Positions 1-11,399 of a stretch of 64,000 nt of DNA are shown piece by piece. The notes beneath the pieces are model-generated. The model searched no databases. It saw only the letters and a program-made list of their open reading frames with translations, and was not told the origin of the DNA. The stretch spans positions 137,286,351 through 137,350,350 of the forward strand of contig CP136062.1 in NCBI GenBank assembly GCA_032622095.1, in the 5' to 3' direction. A program made the position numbers and the translations under genes. Origin of the DNA: Siphonodentalium dalli (Eukaryota; Mollusca; Scaphopoda; Gadilida; Siphonodentaliidae). Every line of letters begins with the position of its first letter. Within the stretch, counting starts at the first letter, position 1.

Positions 1-2485
1 TTTCTAAGTTTTCAGGTTGATGTCCCACTCGAAATAGCCAGCCAAATAGCAGCGAAAAAAATAAGCGAGTATACGATGGACTATTTAAAGGTTCAATACA
101 TCTACCATAAACACTTCCAACCAATTTGTTCAAGAACATTTTCCCATTGACCTGACAAGTTTCTTATTTTTTGATACAATTTAAATGATTAAATGTTATT
201 CCACACCAATTGATGTGAGGCAAATTTATTCAACAGAATACCAGCCATTGAATAAGTAGTAATGTATATCTCTGGTGGAACACAAGCCGGAACTATTCTT
301 GTTGACGTTGTCACCAAGACAGCTGACGTGAATTACGTTAACAATCCACTTCGGGTGATTCCTTGATCATTACTGGTCATTCAGCAAACTTAAGTAACAC
401 TAAAGGTAGCTATATTATCAATGAAGGTGGCAGTCCTGGATTGAACAACAGTGTAGAATATAATACAGAACACAACTTGCAACATAATCTCAAATCTTGT
501 ATGAAACTCGTTGCTACACTCTCACAAAATATTTCCTTGCGCCATCCGCAACTCATTCGATAAATGATTTTCCATTAAGATGCATATTGTGTTATATTTA
601 CTTCCAAAAACGTTTTTTTCTTCTGATATCCATATACATGTATGACAAATTGTTTACATGAATTATGCGCTTCTAAAATACTAGTGCCAAGATTTCTAAT
701 CATGCCTTCCGTCTGAACGGTTGTTCTTTCCATTTGATTCTGGTTGACCTTCTCAACATCAGGACATGATATGTCAATGATTCATGATGTCTTTGCACAT
801 GGAAACATCATTAGCGTCTTGCACATAACCCAAGAAACCGAAACAAATTATGATCAACATCTACATCAGATTTCATTAAATTGACAACAATAATAATTTA
901 ACATGATCTGGGAATTCTATTTAGATTCAATAAACAAAAATATGAATTTAAACATAGCTAATTTAATGGGTGCTAAAGTATCAATGCAAAATATCCAAGG
1001 GCAAAACTGATAACTCTATATACAAGTTATTTTCTAAAATATAAACTTTCTTTCTCATTTGCAGTAAAAAAAACACTGAACGTGAAACAAAAGCCACAGA
1101 TGCAGACAGTCGTACGACATGAAACTGTGACAAGTCGTCGCAACATTGACCAGCCAGGGCAAAGAAATTCAGCTTGATATGAACACCATTTTATACCTTG
1201 TCTGAACAACATGTATGTCACCAAATGTAATGTCCATTCATTCCGCCAATCAACTGACTAACCAATACAAATTTCAATCAGAAACATAGAAAACACCATA
1301 CATTGCAGTACAGATTGACTATTTGGTGCCATTGAACTGTTTTCTCTCAATTATATATACCTGTACAGGTATGATTGAGAAGCCTGCCTCATTGACAAGA
1401 CTACTTGCCTTGCGAACGTAAATTTTGTATATCAGTGTCATTATTACTAGTACAAGTAAATGATTAGTCAGGATTAATCCTATTCATTTATTATTACATA
1501 ACACAGATGGATTGAGAAACTCACTGCCAACTTGTAAGCTGATATTGTAGTGCTACAAAATAAACATAGAGGTGGGCCTTCCCAATTAGACTAAGGAAAC
1601 TACCCATGGCAGCTAGTGGCGGAATTGATTTACACACACAAGTGACTCTGGAAATGAAAGTCGGACGCACACATAGATGGACAGACTGACATACAATTTA
1701 CTGTTTGACAGAAAAGCATATTCCTACAAAGTGTCATCTACAGACGGACAGAAAAGCGAGGTGGGTATTAAAAAAACTTACATGAAATGTGCCACAGGTT
1801 TCAGCATAACAACATATCTGCTTGTTCAGGGATTGGATGTAGCTCATCTTTCCTCATCAATCTGTATTAAAGCTTCCGATGTTAGTGACGGCGACATGCA
1901 ACTGTTGGAAGGATTACAAGTATACATTTAAAATTTCAGCAAGTGAATTCATAGACAATAAAACAAAGAGTGACAAAGTAATACTGAGGAATAAAGATGG
2001 AGGTAGGGATGAATTTAAAGCAATTTGATTTGACACCATAAAATTATTATTATTGGCATGGATCGTACAGGGTACACTGGAAGATCCATATAAAAATACA
2101 TGTACAAGATATCTGCTATACTAGAAATAGTTTATTGTAAATGTTAGAGATAGAACACTGGTAAATATAAAGATAAATATGTACCAATGAACTCCAGTAT
2201 ATACTTTTGAGCAGTTCATACTGAAAATTTTATAATCGAAGAATTAGGCAGGTGAACCCCAGGTTCTCATATTGGACATGGCGAAAATTAATAAACATAC
2301 AGGGTCAATTTCATCAGGACACAAAATAAACGTCCATGTATGACTATTAGGCACTCGAGAGTACATGTCTTATATTACATGCTTTTATAAATTCTTCAAA
2401 CATGTGTCCATATTGGGTTCTATTAAACTCAGGCAGATACATTGAGCGTGAACACTATTAATAGCATTGTTCTTTTATTTGTTAG
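1..2485. other. Stretch with no recognised gene
   Basis: AT-rich non-coding DNA. Open frames here are under 90 codons and show no domain, convincing splice context or repeat structure that I can identify. The longest plus-strand frame (1677-1931) has no recognisable motif. Confidence 0.5.
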
Positions 2486-2637
2486 GTGTAGTTCATATGC
2501 CAGAACACTGGGTTCCTGTCCATGACGAAATGAAAGCCAAACTAGAAAAACGGACTCAAGTTATCAGAATCAAGGCAAAGAAGCCATACATTTCAAGGGG
2601 GCACTGATACTTGCAATAGCGAAGGAAAGAGCAGAAG
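2486..2637 (+). pseudogene. Possible degenerate exon, function unknown
   Basis: A pyrimidine-rich tract ending in AG (2484-2485) precedes a frame that reads VVHMPEHWVPVHDEMKAKLE from 2488. It continues as a lysine-rich segment and hits a stop around 2605. In the neighbouring frame the message goes on (ALILAIAKERAE) to a donor-like GAAG|GTAAAC at 2638. Acceptor, charged helical-looking peptide and donor together suggest an exon of about 150 nt carrying one frameshift, so either a relic or a chance match. I do not recognise the family, and no partner exon was found nearby. Confidence 0.2.
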
Positions 2638-4477
2638 GTAAACAAAAACACAGTATTTTACACCTGCATTTAGAAATCATGTGTCATTGGAAGTTAGTAG
2701 AGCAGTTTAGCTTGAAAACTTATAACTACACCCATCAACAAATAAGATATTTGTCATGATGTAGCGGACGATCTTGATCAATCGTACAACTATAGCTTGT
2801 CGATAATGTTACAGAGAAGCAGCCTTACGTGAAGTTATCATTTCGTTGGCAAGTCTCGCGTCTTATTTACAACTAACTAAATTGCTGTTATGTTGCACAT
2901 ATTTCCGGTTGGAAATAGAACATAGTTGTTGGACTAGCGCAAAAATATTTTCAAGTAATGAAAACTATGGGGGTATAGTCTATTATGTTTGAGGACCAAT
3001 GTTATGAAGATTTTACATACGCCATCAACTTCGTTTTTCGATCAGTATGTTATTCGTCTACCGATCGATCTATAGGCTCATAGATCAACCGAAAAACAAC
3101 GTTGATGGCTTATATTTACGATAACTCTTTATTTACAACTATCTAATATTAATCCATCTCAGAAAATCAATTGCCACAACAGGGTTTTCCGTTGGTCGAT
3201 CTCCAAATTTTGTTCATTGGCCGAAATTGTCAATCTGAAAACGTAGTGACCTGACCCCTCGAGCAAAATTAAGATAACATTGACAGCACAAAACAAATAG
3301 AAACTGAACAAATAAATTTGGAGACAAATTGTCATACGTGTTACACATGCGACACAAAAGAACACACCTCATGTACTACTGTTCAGTCTGATTTGGAAAG
3401 GCTACACCAAGGCTTGTAATCTTTGTATACATTACTTGGTCTATTTTGGATTTCAAACCTGAACGAATTGTGTACTCAATGAGAGAATTTCATTAATTTT
3501 CAAAATGTAAACTAAAATAGATTCAATATTCATTTGTGCAATGTTTTATTCAGATGTACTTTTAGTCTTCAAATGACTCATATTCTGGCTTAATTACTTG
3601 ATTTTATCATATTCTGAGAATATAAATAGTTTGATAAAAACATGAAATACACACGAACTTACCCTCTGTCGACCTAAAGTTAAACGTTGCTAAAACAATA
3701 TTGGAAATCCAGTGGAGGTTTCAAGTTTCTTCTCTCTTGTATTCTTTTAAAACGATAGATCAAACAATTAACGCTTTTCAGTGTTACATATAGAACAATC
3801 ACACTATTTTCTTTCTTAGCCGGCACTCTATTTTACTGCAATATGTTTTCTATAAACATAATATATGCTCTGTATGATTTCAGTTTGTTTGTCAGACTTG
3901 GGGGGAAATAACCATGTAGTTTGTATCGCATAAACCTAAATAGCAAGGCTATTCATACCGACATACTTAATATGGCTCGAGGTGAGGTTACTACGTTTTC
4001 AGATTTGTGCAGTTTTGGACCAGAAACCAGTCTATCCAACAAGATACATTTACGACTATCAAATGTCATATCCAGCATAGTGTAGCGGGAGGTGGTACTT
4101 TGCAGTTTGAGGCAATTAAAAAGCGTCCTGTCTAGAATTAAGCGTGTTTGTAACAAACGCATCACGTAAGCCTAGAACGTCATTAAATTATGAGCCTGCA
4201 AAAATAGTCTATGGTTTCTAATAAAAGGCCACGCTAGATGTGATATATATTGACCTGTGGGTACCATTTGCAAGGACTGGTCAGTTTACGGTACCCTGTG
4301 GTAACAAACAGACGGACCCATTTTTGGGGTAGATAAAAACGTAATGATAAGTATTGGATTTTGCATAGCACTTTAATATTTCACCGATGTATTATTTACA
4401 ATTGTTAACAGACATTCGGCGACATCATTGCAACAAAATAGCACTAGTAAAATAAAAATAATCAGCAACTGCTAGGG
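2638..4477. other. Non-coding stretch with one small inverted repeat
   Basis: No gene seen. It holds a short imperfect inverted repeat at about 3020-3110, with arms GCCATCAACTTCGTTTTTCG and CGAAAAACAACGTTGATGGC, which could be a tiny foldback element. The rest is plain AT-rich sequence. Confidence 0.4.
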
Positions 4478-4500
4478 TTGAATTATATCAACCATTGTAA

Positions 4501-4575
4501 AATGTATCAGCACTCAATTCAATATGTATCACGAACATTGTCAGTATGTATCATCACTCAATATGTATCAGGAAC
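4501..4575 (+). repeat. Short tandem of an ATGTATCA-containing unit
   Basis: Four imperfect units of about 18-28 bp, each containing ATGTATCA followed by a variable CACTCAAT or GAACA segment. The tract lies just beyond the stop codon of the minus-strand gene ending at 4597, so it would fall in that gene's 3' UTR. Confidence 0.5.
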
Positions 4576-4596
4576 ATGGTCGGTAGTTTCCCAGCT

Positions 4597-5145
4597 TCAT
4601 AGGTTGGCAAGGACTTGTAATCTGGGCTCCCCGTTGGTGTGGAAAAGTTTAGTGAACTTTTTCATCTTGCTCTTGACCGCCTGTTTGTCAACATTTCTGA
4701 TCTGTGGTGTATTGTCATCGTGATGATCGACTCTGGGTTCACCTTGTTTAATCTTACGTTGCTTTGGTGTAGATGTCAGAGTTTCGGTAGATGGTGCTCT
4801 TCCTTTTGATAACTTTGGTGGACATATTGATGATGCGACTGTCACTAAACGATCATGATCTATGTGTATCTGCTCAGAAGGAACGCCGCATACGTCATCA
4901 ATTGTATCATCTAAAGGAAGCGGGCGATGTGCCCTCCCAACAGCTCTGTTGAACTTCCGCTTTATCTTCCTCTCGATGGTGCTTATTTTCTTGAAAACGT
5001 TGTTTGACTTTTTGTATGTTTTTGGTGTGAAACATTTTAAGTAATTCTGCTGAAGATCAACCGTTTTGTCGTCGTCTATTGTCCATGCGAGTATACTACC
5101 CATGTCCGTTGACAGGCACGTGTCACCGATCTTGTTTGTAGCCAT
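4597..5145 (-). CDS. Last exon or intronless body of an unrecognised gene
   Basis: This 182-codon frame begins at ATG 5145-5143 and ends at TGA 4599-4597. Immediately upstream on the minus strand is a clean acceptor (ATCTTTCAG|ATG), so the ATG either starts translation after a 5'-UTR intron or continues a phase-0 upstream exon. The frame stays open to 5394, but that part looks intronic. The protein is hydrophilic, with no signal peptide or membrane segment. About residues 35-70 are strongly basic (TIERKIKRKFNRAVGR). Residues 110-165 are rich in Ser, Thr, Lys and Asp, followed by a lysine-rich helix (VKSKMKKFTKLF) near the C-terminus. This looks like a disordered, basic, perhaps nuclear or cytoskeletal tail. 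I do not recognise the family. A weak polyadenylation hexamer (ATTAAA, minus strand) lies at 4372-4377. Confidence 0.5.
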   Translation of the reverse strand: MATNKIGDTCLSTDMGSILAWTIDDDKTVDLQQNYLKCFTPKTYKKSNNVFKKISTIERKIKRKFNRAVGRAHRPLPLDDTIDDVCGVPSEQIHIDHDRLVTVASSICPPKLSKGRAPSTETLTSTPKQRKIKQGEPRVDHHDDNTPQIRNVDKQAVKSKMKKFTKLFHTNGEPRLQVLANL

Positions 5146-6129
5146 CTGAAAGATATACGTAAAAGGTATGTTATTAAAGATACTAAACAGACCGTGGCAT
5201 CCAATTACTTTTTTTTGGTTGTTCAAGAAATATGTAATGATACATGTATGTACAATTATTCCCCTGTCTTCTGTGTACAAATGCCAGGTCGAGAACACAC
5301 ATTTGTCCAGCACGCTGGATAGCAGTAACATGTTGGACTCATTGTAATAGAGCCAATAATTATTTAGGCATAGCCTATTAAACGTGTTCCACAAACATCT
5401 AGAATGATGGGAAAGGAAAACCAGTGACGATTTCCATCTATTCTTACCGTAAAATATTAAATATTATGAGAATTTCGAATATCCAACAGTGTACAAATAA
5501 TTCGGAGATGAAATGTTGTTTCTGAGTGTTGTTCTAATTTGATAGTCATTGAAAGCGCCACCCCGACTTTATATGATGGTTACTAATCGATTCAAACACC
5601 TTTTATTTACAATTATTATTTTCTCACTTAATTATATGCACTCTGCTGTACATTTCATTTTTCTCATCTTTTCTTGATAAAGTTATCACGTTGACCATAC
5701 ACCGAAAAACGGACCAGCTGATTAACACAAATGGTAACATAGTATTTGGCGCGACTTATCAGGTCGTGATATTTTCGTCACCTCGTCTATTTAAAATGAA
5801 ACAGGAAATGCATGTACCGCTATAAAAATGTGCGTCAATTCCCAATTAACACCACCGAGTGGATGTGGCGTGTATGTTTAAAACTATATGTACTTCGCAT
5901 GTAAACTTATAGGATCCCCCCTTACATGATGTAATGCGTCAATTTTTTCGAAGCTTATTTGTTAACCATATCCTATATACGATACTACCATTTCTCCAAA
6001 AATACCACGCGCATTGAGGAGTGTTCCCCATATCACCGCACCGTTTGAACTAACATCAACCGATCAAAGACATAGTGTGCGCTTATTTCATCAAATCAAA
6101 CTGATAAATGAGTACCTGGGAAGTAAGCA
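5146..6129. other. Stretch with no recognised gene
   Basis: Upstream side or intron of the minus-strand gene at 4597-5145. I found no convincing upstream exon for that gene and no repeat structure. Confidence 0.4.
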
Positions 6130-7078
6130 AATTGAAAGAATGTAACATTCAACAAATATTACCGAAGATTCCGATCAGATCGATTGTACAATTCCAGAAA
6201 ACACAATGTCAGAACTACGTCAATAGTTACTCATTAATTCGAGACTAATTTATCACCGATAAATAAACGGAAATGATTACAATATGAGTCGCTGCAGGTA
6301 ATTCATATCTAAGAATGACGTTGATTGCGGTTTATTTTGGTACGAAGTGTATGAAAGTAACTACTACGGCACACCTAATAACATTAGATTTTAAATTATT
6401 CCCGGCATCTAAATAGATTAATAAATACTTGAACTACCTTTCTACTGGCTTTATATATCCTAGAAAGACGCACTGAAATTGAAGTCATGAAAAATAGAAC
6501 TTTGAACACGATGTTCGGGTCTCAGACAAACAACAGGCACGTGTGGCATGGAACAGAAAAGAGCGTTACGTGCTGGCCTATTCCTGATATGGTAGCAATA
6601 AAGAGCGTTTTTCTTACTTCTGTGCGAAACTTGGAAAATGGCTGTGACTTTGGCAAGTATTTGTCAGAGCATATAAAGGCGGTATATCAATAGTTCATAT
6701 ATTTATCAACCTATCTTAAACCTCCATCCAAATTACGAAGACAAAATTTGGAAACTCGAATGGGACATTTCTGTTTAACTATTCGTGAACATTTATACCA
6801 TTTAGCAGGGCATTTGGAAGTGTTTGTGTTAACATTATTATACCTGTGTCTTTTGCCAAAACATTTTCTTGTGTGTGGTATTATACTTGGGGTTGTTCTT
6901 GATATTTTGTCTTTGGTGCGCTTGTGTCCTCCCCCATTCGTATATATATGCGCAGCTTGACTTTGTGGACGCCCAAATCCGAAGTGTCTTTTCGAAGGTG
7001 TCGATGAAATAAAGACAGTCCGACGCACCAACAGATAACTGGAAAGATACCGATTGTCAAGCGACATTGCGTTGTTTG
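6130..7078 (+). repeat. Interspersed repeat R1, copy 1
   Basis: About 0.95 kb matching, in inverted orientation, the block at 20196-21265, and partly matching 61025-61545 in direct orientation. Shared landmarks are the ACACAATGTC segment near 6200, GAAAGACGC near 6465, ATTCCTGATATGG near 6580, ACCTGTGTCTTTTG near 6845, and GTCAAGCGACATTGCGTTGT at 7056. A minus-strand frame (7067-6711) contains SSYLLVRRT and HFGFGR, also readable in the 20-kb copy, so the family may once have been coding. The TE class is not identified. Confidence 0.6.
6561..6609 (+). repeat. Paired GAGCGTT box, 42-bp spacing
   Basis: Two direct GAGCGTT heptamers start at 6561 and 6603. The second sits in AATAAAGAGCGTT. The core between them contains TATTCCTGATATGG. 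The pair lies inside repeat R1. Confidence 0.7.
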
Positions 7079-10000
7079 GACAGCACGCGTGTCATGACGC
7101 CTTTCACTCGTGGATTTTATATTGCCGTGTTGGATCGGTTGTTATGCTCATATTATTATATACTAAGTAGTCCAGGCACATCAGGTTTCACTAGTGCACA
7201 AAATCGGGGAAAGCTAACAACATGGCAAAAGTCCCCTAAAATCCGAGTTGAGCTTTTTGAGATATCTTGATTTTTCGGAGTGGTTCAAATTCTGAAGCAA
7301 TTCCACCAGGCCATTTGGGAATGCAGTCATGTGTAGCTCAATTAATTCCAAATGCATTGAGATACATACAAACAATGCTTAGTCGTGAACCATATAAGTA
7401 GAATGTATGTCCCAAAATGGCCGCCAAAATAGAATGAAATTTACATTTTATGCATAATTGAATAGCTAGTCCCATAAGAGTGACAACACACTCGAAATAT
7501 GTGAGGAAGAATGATGGCAGAGTATAAGAGAAATATTTTATCGGGGATGTACGAATTATCTCTAATATATCTCGCGAGATATATAGCGAAAAGCAAGGTC
7601 TCATACAATGGTTAAATCTGGAATTTTTGGCCGCAAAGAAACGGAAGAATAAGGGAATTTATTTATCTTGAATCGTGTGATATATGTGTACAATACACTG
7701 TAAAATGAAATTTAATAGCGAGCATTTGATTCTGTGACCTTTCCTAGAAGCCGAAATACATGTGCTCATAGCAGTATCACTAATGTGACCGGTCGTCGTT
7801 TCTTTTAATATATACACCATCAAACCTTTCACAATACACTGCTATATAGCAGTATGAGATATATTCATTGAGTAATGGGTGAATTGTGTAGATTATATTC
7901 TCCGTGTCTTAAAATATTAGTCATAGTTGCCTAAGATTAAGTAATAAAACACGAATATTTCGCTGTTATCACAAGAATGCATGGTGGTATATATACTATG
8001 AACGCAATTTATCAAAACACAAAGGAGTATCATATACATTCTTCAAAAAATCTAAACTTGACCAAAATTGCCCACATACTCTGTGACAGAGACTGTCTTT
8101 ATACCTGGAAATAATATTTGGTTATATTCACCAAGGTCACATATACGCGAAGGATACTATGTTTTCTGCAACCGCATTACCGTGCGTATCCCTTCTCCCT
8201 AATGTTACATATATCTGCTGAACTAACAACCATAAATAGCAACATTGAGTCAATGTTCAATGCTGAAATAACAGCTTTAAACGCTGATCACCTGACATTT
8301 TGCAGTGGTTTTGGCAAGATATTTTCAAACAACAAAATACGGAACTAATATTGTACATTGCGCATTAGCATATTCCACACTGTGTAGGAACTGTTACATC
8401 GGAAGTCGTTCTATCGCCGGTATTGTGATGGTTCTTGCCTGATTTGTTACGGTTCCTGATGATTGAAAATAATCATTTTTGTGACAAAATCACACATAAT
8501 TATAGATATCTTGAATATATTAAACTTTCCTGAATGAACAGAGGCTGCAGAAGTGCCGTGTTATCTAATCCTGAACTCTAGAACACAATTAACTCGGTAT
8601 TAGCGAGTTAACGTGTAAATATCAACATGTTATCACTGAAAATCAAGCCAAATGGACGCAATTTCTTTGTTTTTCGTGGCGTATAAAATATGAAACGCAT
8701 GCTGAAGACAAACACTGACTATAAAGTGTACCCGTGTTATTCTTTTGTAAAATAGCTGAGAAAGTATCCCGATAGGGGTTGATAATTGGGAGCTGTGACC
8801 TCGTAATCAACACGGGTGCGTGTTACGGTTCTATTTCAAACCGATCATGGCTGTGACGATTCTGTCCATGAGATTTATTCGAACGATTTCTGCACTTGGG
8901 TCCGAAAATCGTCTTGCGTATCTGACATTTTAAATCAGATAATGATTGCAGCTTATGTAATTTGCATAATAGAACAGGTATATTAAGAAATAACACAATA
9001 AATACCTAATACGGGAAATTAAGTGACATTAATAGGCAGAAATAAAATATTGAAAGTCCCGATGAGTATAGTATCATAATCATGCCCGCCTATATAAATG
9101 ACCAATGGTAATATAAATCTACTCTCAGGACTCTGAGAATATAAGATGGTATATTCATTTACTTAATCTGGGCATTATTGAAAGATCCAGGTGTGACAAT
9201 ATTTCAATGCCAGCGCCGTAATATTTCCGCCTCTGAAGTCCGCCTGAGGGACATTTACACATGTTTGTCGCCCAGACATGAATATAACTTATGAAATCAC
9301 GTTCAACTGAATCATTGATAGGTTATGACGCGATTGGGGTGGTGGGGACTTGGGAAGGGGGTGCTTATATAATTGGTGTCTATCCCCAACTTTGGTCAAA
9401 ATGTTCAACAGTTACAAATTTCTTATATTACAATAGATTGGTTTGAAATTTAACACCAACAATATGTTGAAATTGTTCTCTTAATTTGATTTGACAACAA
9501 TTTAATAGTGGTGATTTTGTCGTTTTTAGACTAACATTTGCATACTTTCCTACACTTTAAACATGTAATCAACCATATTTTACATATACAAATGGACACC
9601 TCTTCTTTAGAGTTGATCCAAAACTCATGATGGGTGGACATGAAGTAGGGAGCAGGTGTGATCTAGTTTTCTATATCACATTTACCCCCCCCCCCCCAAT
9701 TGGCAAGAAACTGGTTTAATGGGCAAATAATATAATTCCATATAATTAATATGCTTTGTATTAAATAATGTATGCTCTTTTGCAAAATAAATCATCTCTC
9801 TCTCTCCATCTGTTGGGATTATTTCCAATCTTGTGGGGGTGGGGGCGCCAGGTTGGAAACTTCCAACACTTGGGAATCTTGAAGCCAGTCTAGATGTTTT
9901 TTGCAATTTTCAGGTTCAGATATCCACATTTTCTCACTGGGCCCATGTATCCTGAGTTTCTCCCCCCGGTTTGCATGGTGACCAATCAAAGGCTACTGAT

Positions 10001-10295
10001 CAATTCACTTCAGAATGGTATACAATCTAGAGCTATAATGTGTCATGCAGTTGGGGAAAACCAAAGCCCAGGCCTCGTGCATGAGTTTGGTTTGGTCTGT
10101 TTCAAGGGGATGGTGCGGTTGGAAATTCCAAGGTGGACGCCCCAACATTGGATACCCTCCAGCCCACGTCCCTGCTCACTTGACACGTTAGTAGCGAGGA
10201 ATAATACTGTGCCTTATAATAGCCAGGTTCAGACACACATAACACTAATTTTTAATGATTCATTTGTATGAATGTTTAGCTAATAATTCAAACAA
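7079..10295. other. Non-coding stretch with blocks repeated inverted at 12.4-13.8 kb
   Basis: No gene is supported. Segments near 7165-7258 and 8375-8465 reappear as inverted copies near 13615-13755 and 12425-12515. A poly-C run lies near 9685-9700. A 125-codon plus frame at 9894-10271 has no recognisable domain. Confidence 0.4.
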
Positions 10296-10590
10296 TCTGT
10301 TACTGCATGTTGAATTTAATAGCTGAGCATTCCTACAAATGAATCAATAGGATCCAAGTCGCTGCTCTTTATAGCACATTTAGTCACCAAAGGATTAACA
10401 TCCATATAATAATATTTGTAACTGCATGATTCTTTTCTCTTTTTTATTTGTTACTGCTTGTTGAACTTAATAGCTAAGCATTCCTACAAATAGGATTCAA
10501 GTCAATTATCATTATATACAGCGCATTTAGTAACCAAAGGTTTAACATCCATATAATACTATTCGTAACTGTAGGATTCTTTGCTTTTTT
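10296..10590 (+). repeat. Tandem duplication of about 155 bp
   Basis: Two diverged copies in a row. Each runs TGTTACTGC-TGTTGAA-TTAATAGCT-AGCATTCCTACAAAT, then CATTTAGT-ACCAAAGG-TTAACATCCATATAAT, then a GTAACTG-GATTCTTT end. The copies start near 10296 and 10450. Confidence 0.7.
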
Positions 10591-10853
10591 ATATCTTCTA
10601 TTAAAAAATTAGAGATCCCTAGTCGATCTAAAATATGATTGAATGGAAGATGATCGTGCTTGTATATGCTTTAATAGCTGCATATTCTAGAATTCTAGAA
10701 TTTAACCTAGATAAGCAGCATCCAGCAAGCGGATGCCCGACATAAACTTCATAAACTGCGTAATCAGAACATTGTATGGGTGTCAACGAACTTTTAACGT
10801 CTTATTTTTGGCTTTTTGTTGAGTAAAATATACGTCTACGAAAATAGACAACA

Positions 10854-11399
10854 CTAGCCGATGTGCCCCCTCTTCGTCCGGGCTATTTAGGGATTTTTTT
10901 GTGATCGTCTCCGCCTGGGCAAACTATTGTTCGATCGGCCCGGAAACATGCCTATATGAGCGAATATGGTCAAGGTCAAGGACATGGTCGCACGTGATAT
11001 TGGACCCACCCATATTGTTTCCGGGATCAAAGTAGGCCTATACATTATACCAAATTTGAGTCGGATCGGTCGAGGTCCAGAACATGCCTATATGAGCGTA
11101 TATGAACGAGGTCAAGGTCAAGGACACGGTCGCAAGTGAAATTGGACCCGCCCATATTGTTCCCGTGATCAAAGTAGAACCAGCTACCAAATATTTGAGT
11201 GGGATCGGTCGAGGTCCAGAAACATGCCTATTTGAGCGAGGTCAAGGACACGGACGCACGTGAAATTGGACCCGCCCATATTGTTCCCCGGATCAAAGTA
11301 GGCCTACACACCAAATTTGAGTCGGATCGGTCGAGCAGTTTTTCGAGTCTATAACACAAATACATACATACAGACAGAAGCTCCAAAATATATAATAGA
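10854..11399 (-). mobile_element. Non-autonomous Helitron, minus strand
   Basis: Read on the minus strand, it starts TCTATTATATATTTTGGAG (TC end at 11399) with A just outside. It ends in CGGCTAG (last base 10854) followed by T, so it sits in an A|T target as Helitrons do. A GC-rich imperfect hairpin (CCCGGACGAAG...GGGGG) lies just inside the CTAG end. The 5' end matches that of the tandem Helitrons at 14568-16197. Internally it has about three diverged ~120-bp units containing CCCGCCCATATTGTT and CAAATTTGAGTCGGATCGG. There is no coding capacity. Confidence 0.7.

Noticed and set aside
6711..7067. 118-codon minus frame as a stand-alone gene
   Set aside because: It lies in repeat R1; kept only as evidence that R1 may once have been coding.
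9894..10271. 125-codon plus-strand frame
   Set aside because: No recognisable domain or splice context and low-complexity neighbours; likely a chance frame.
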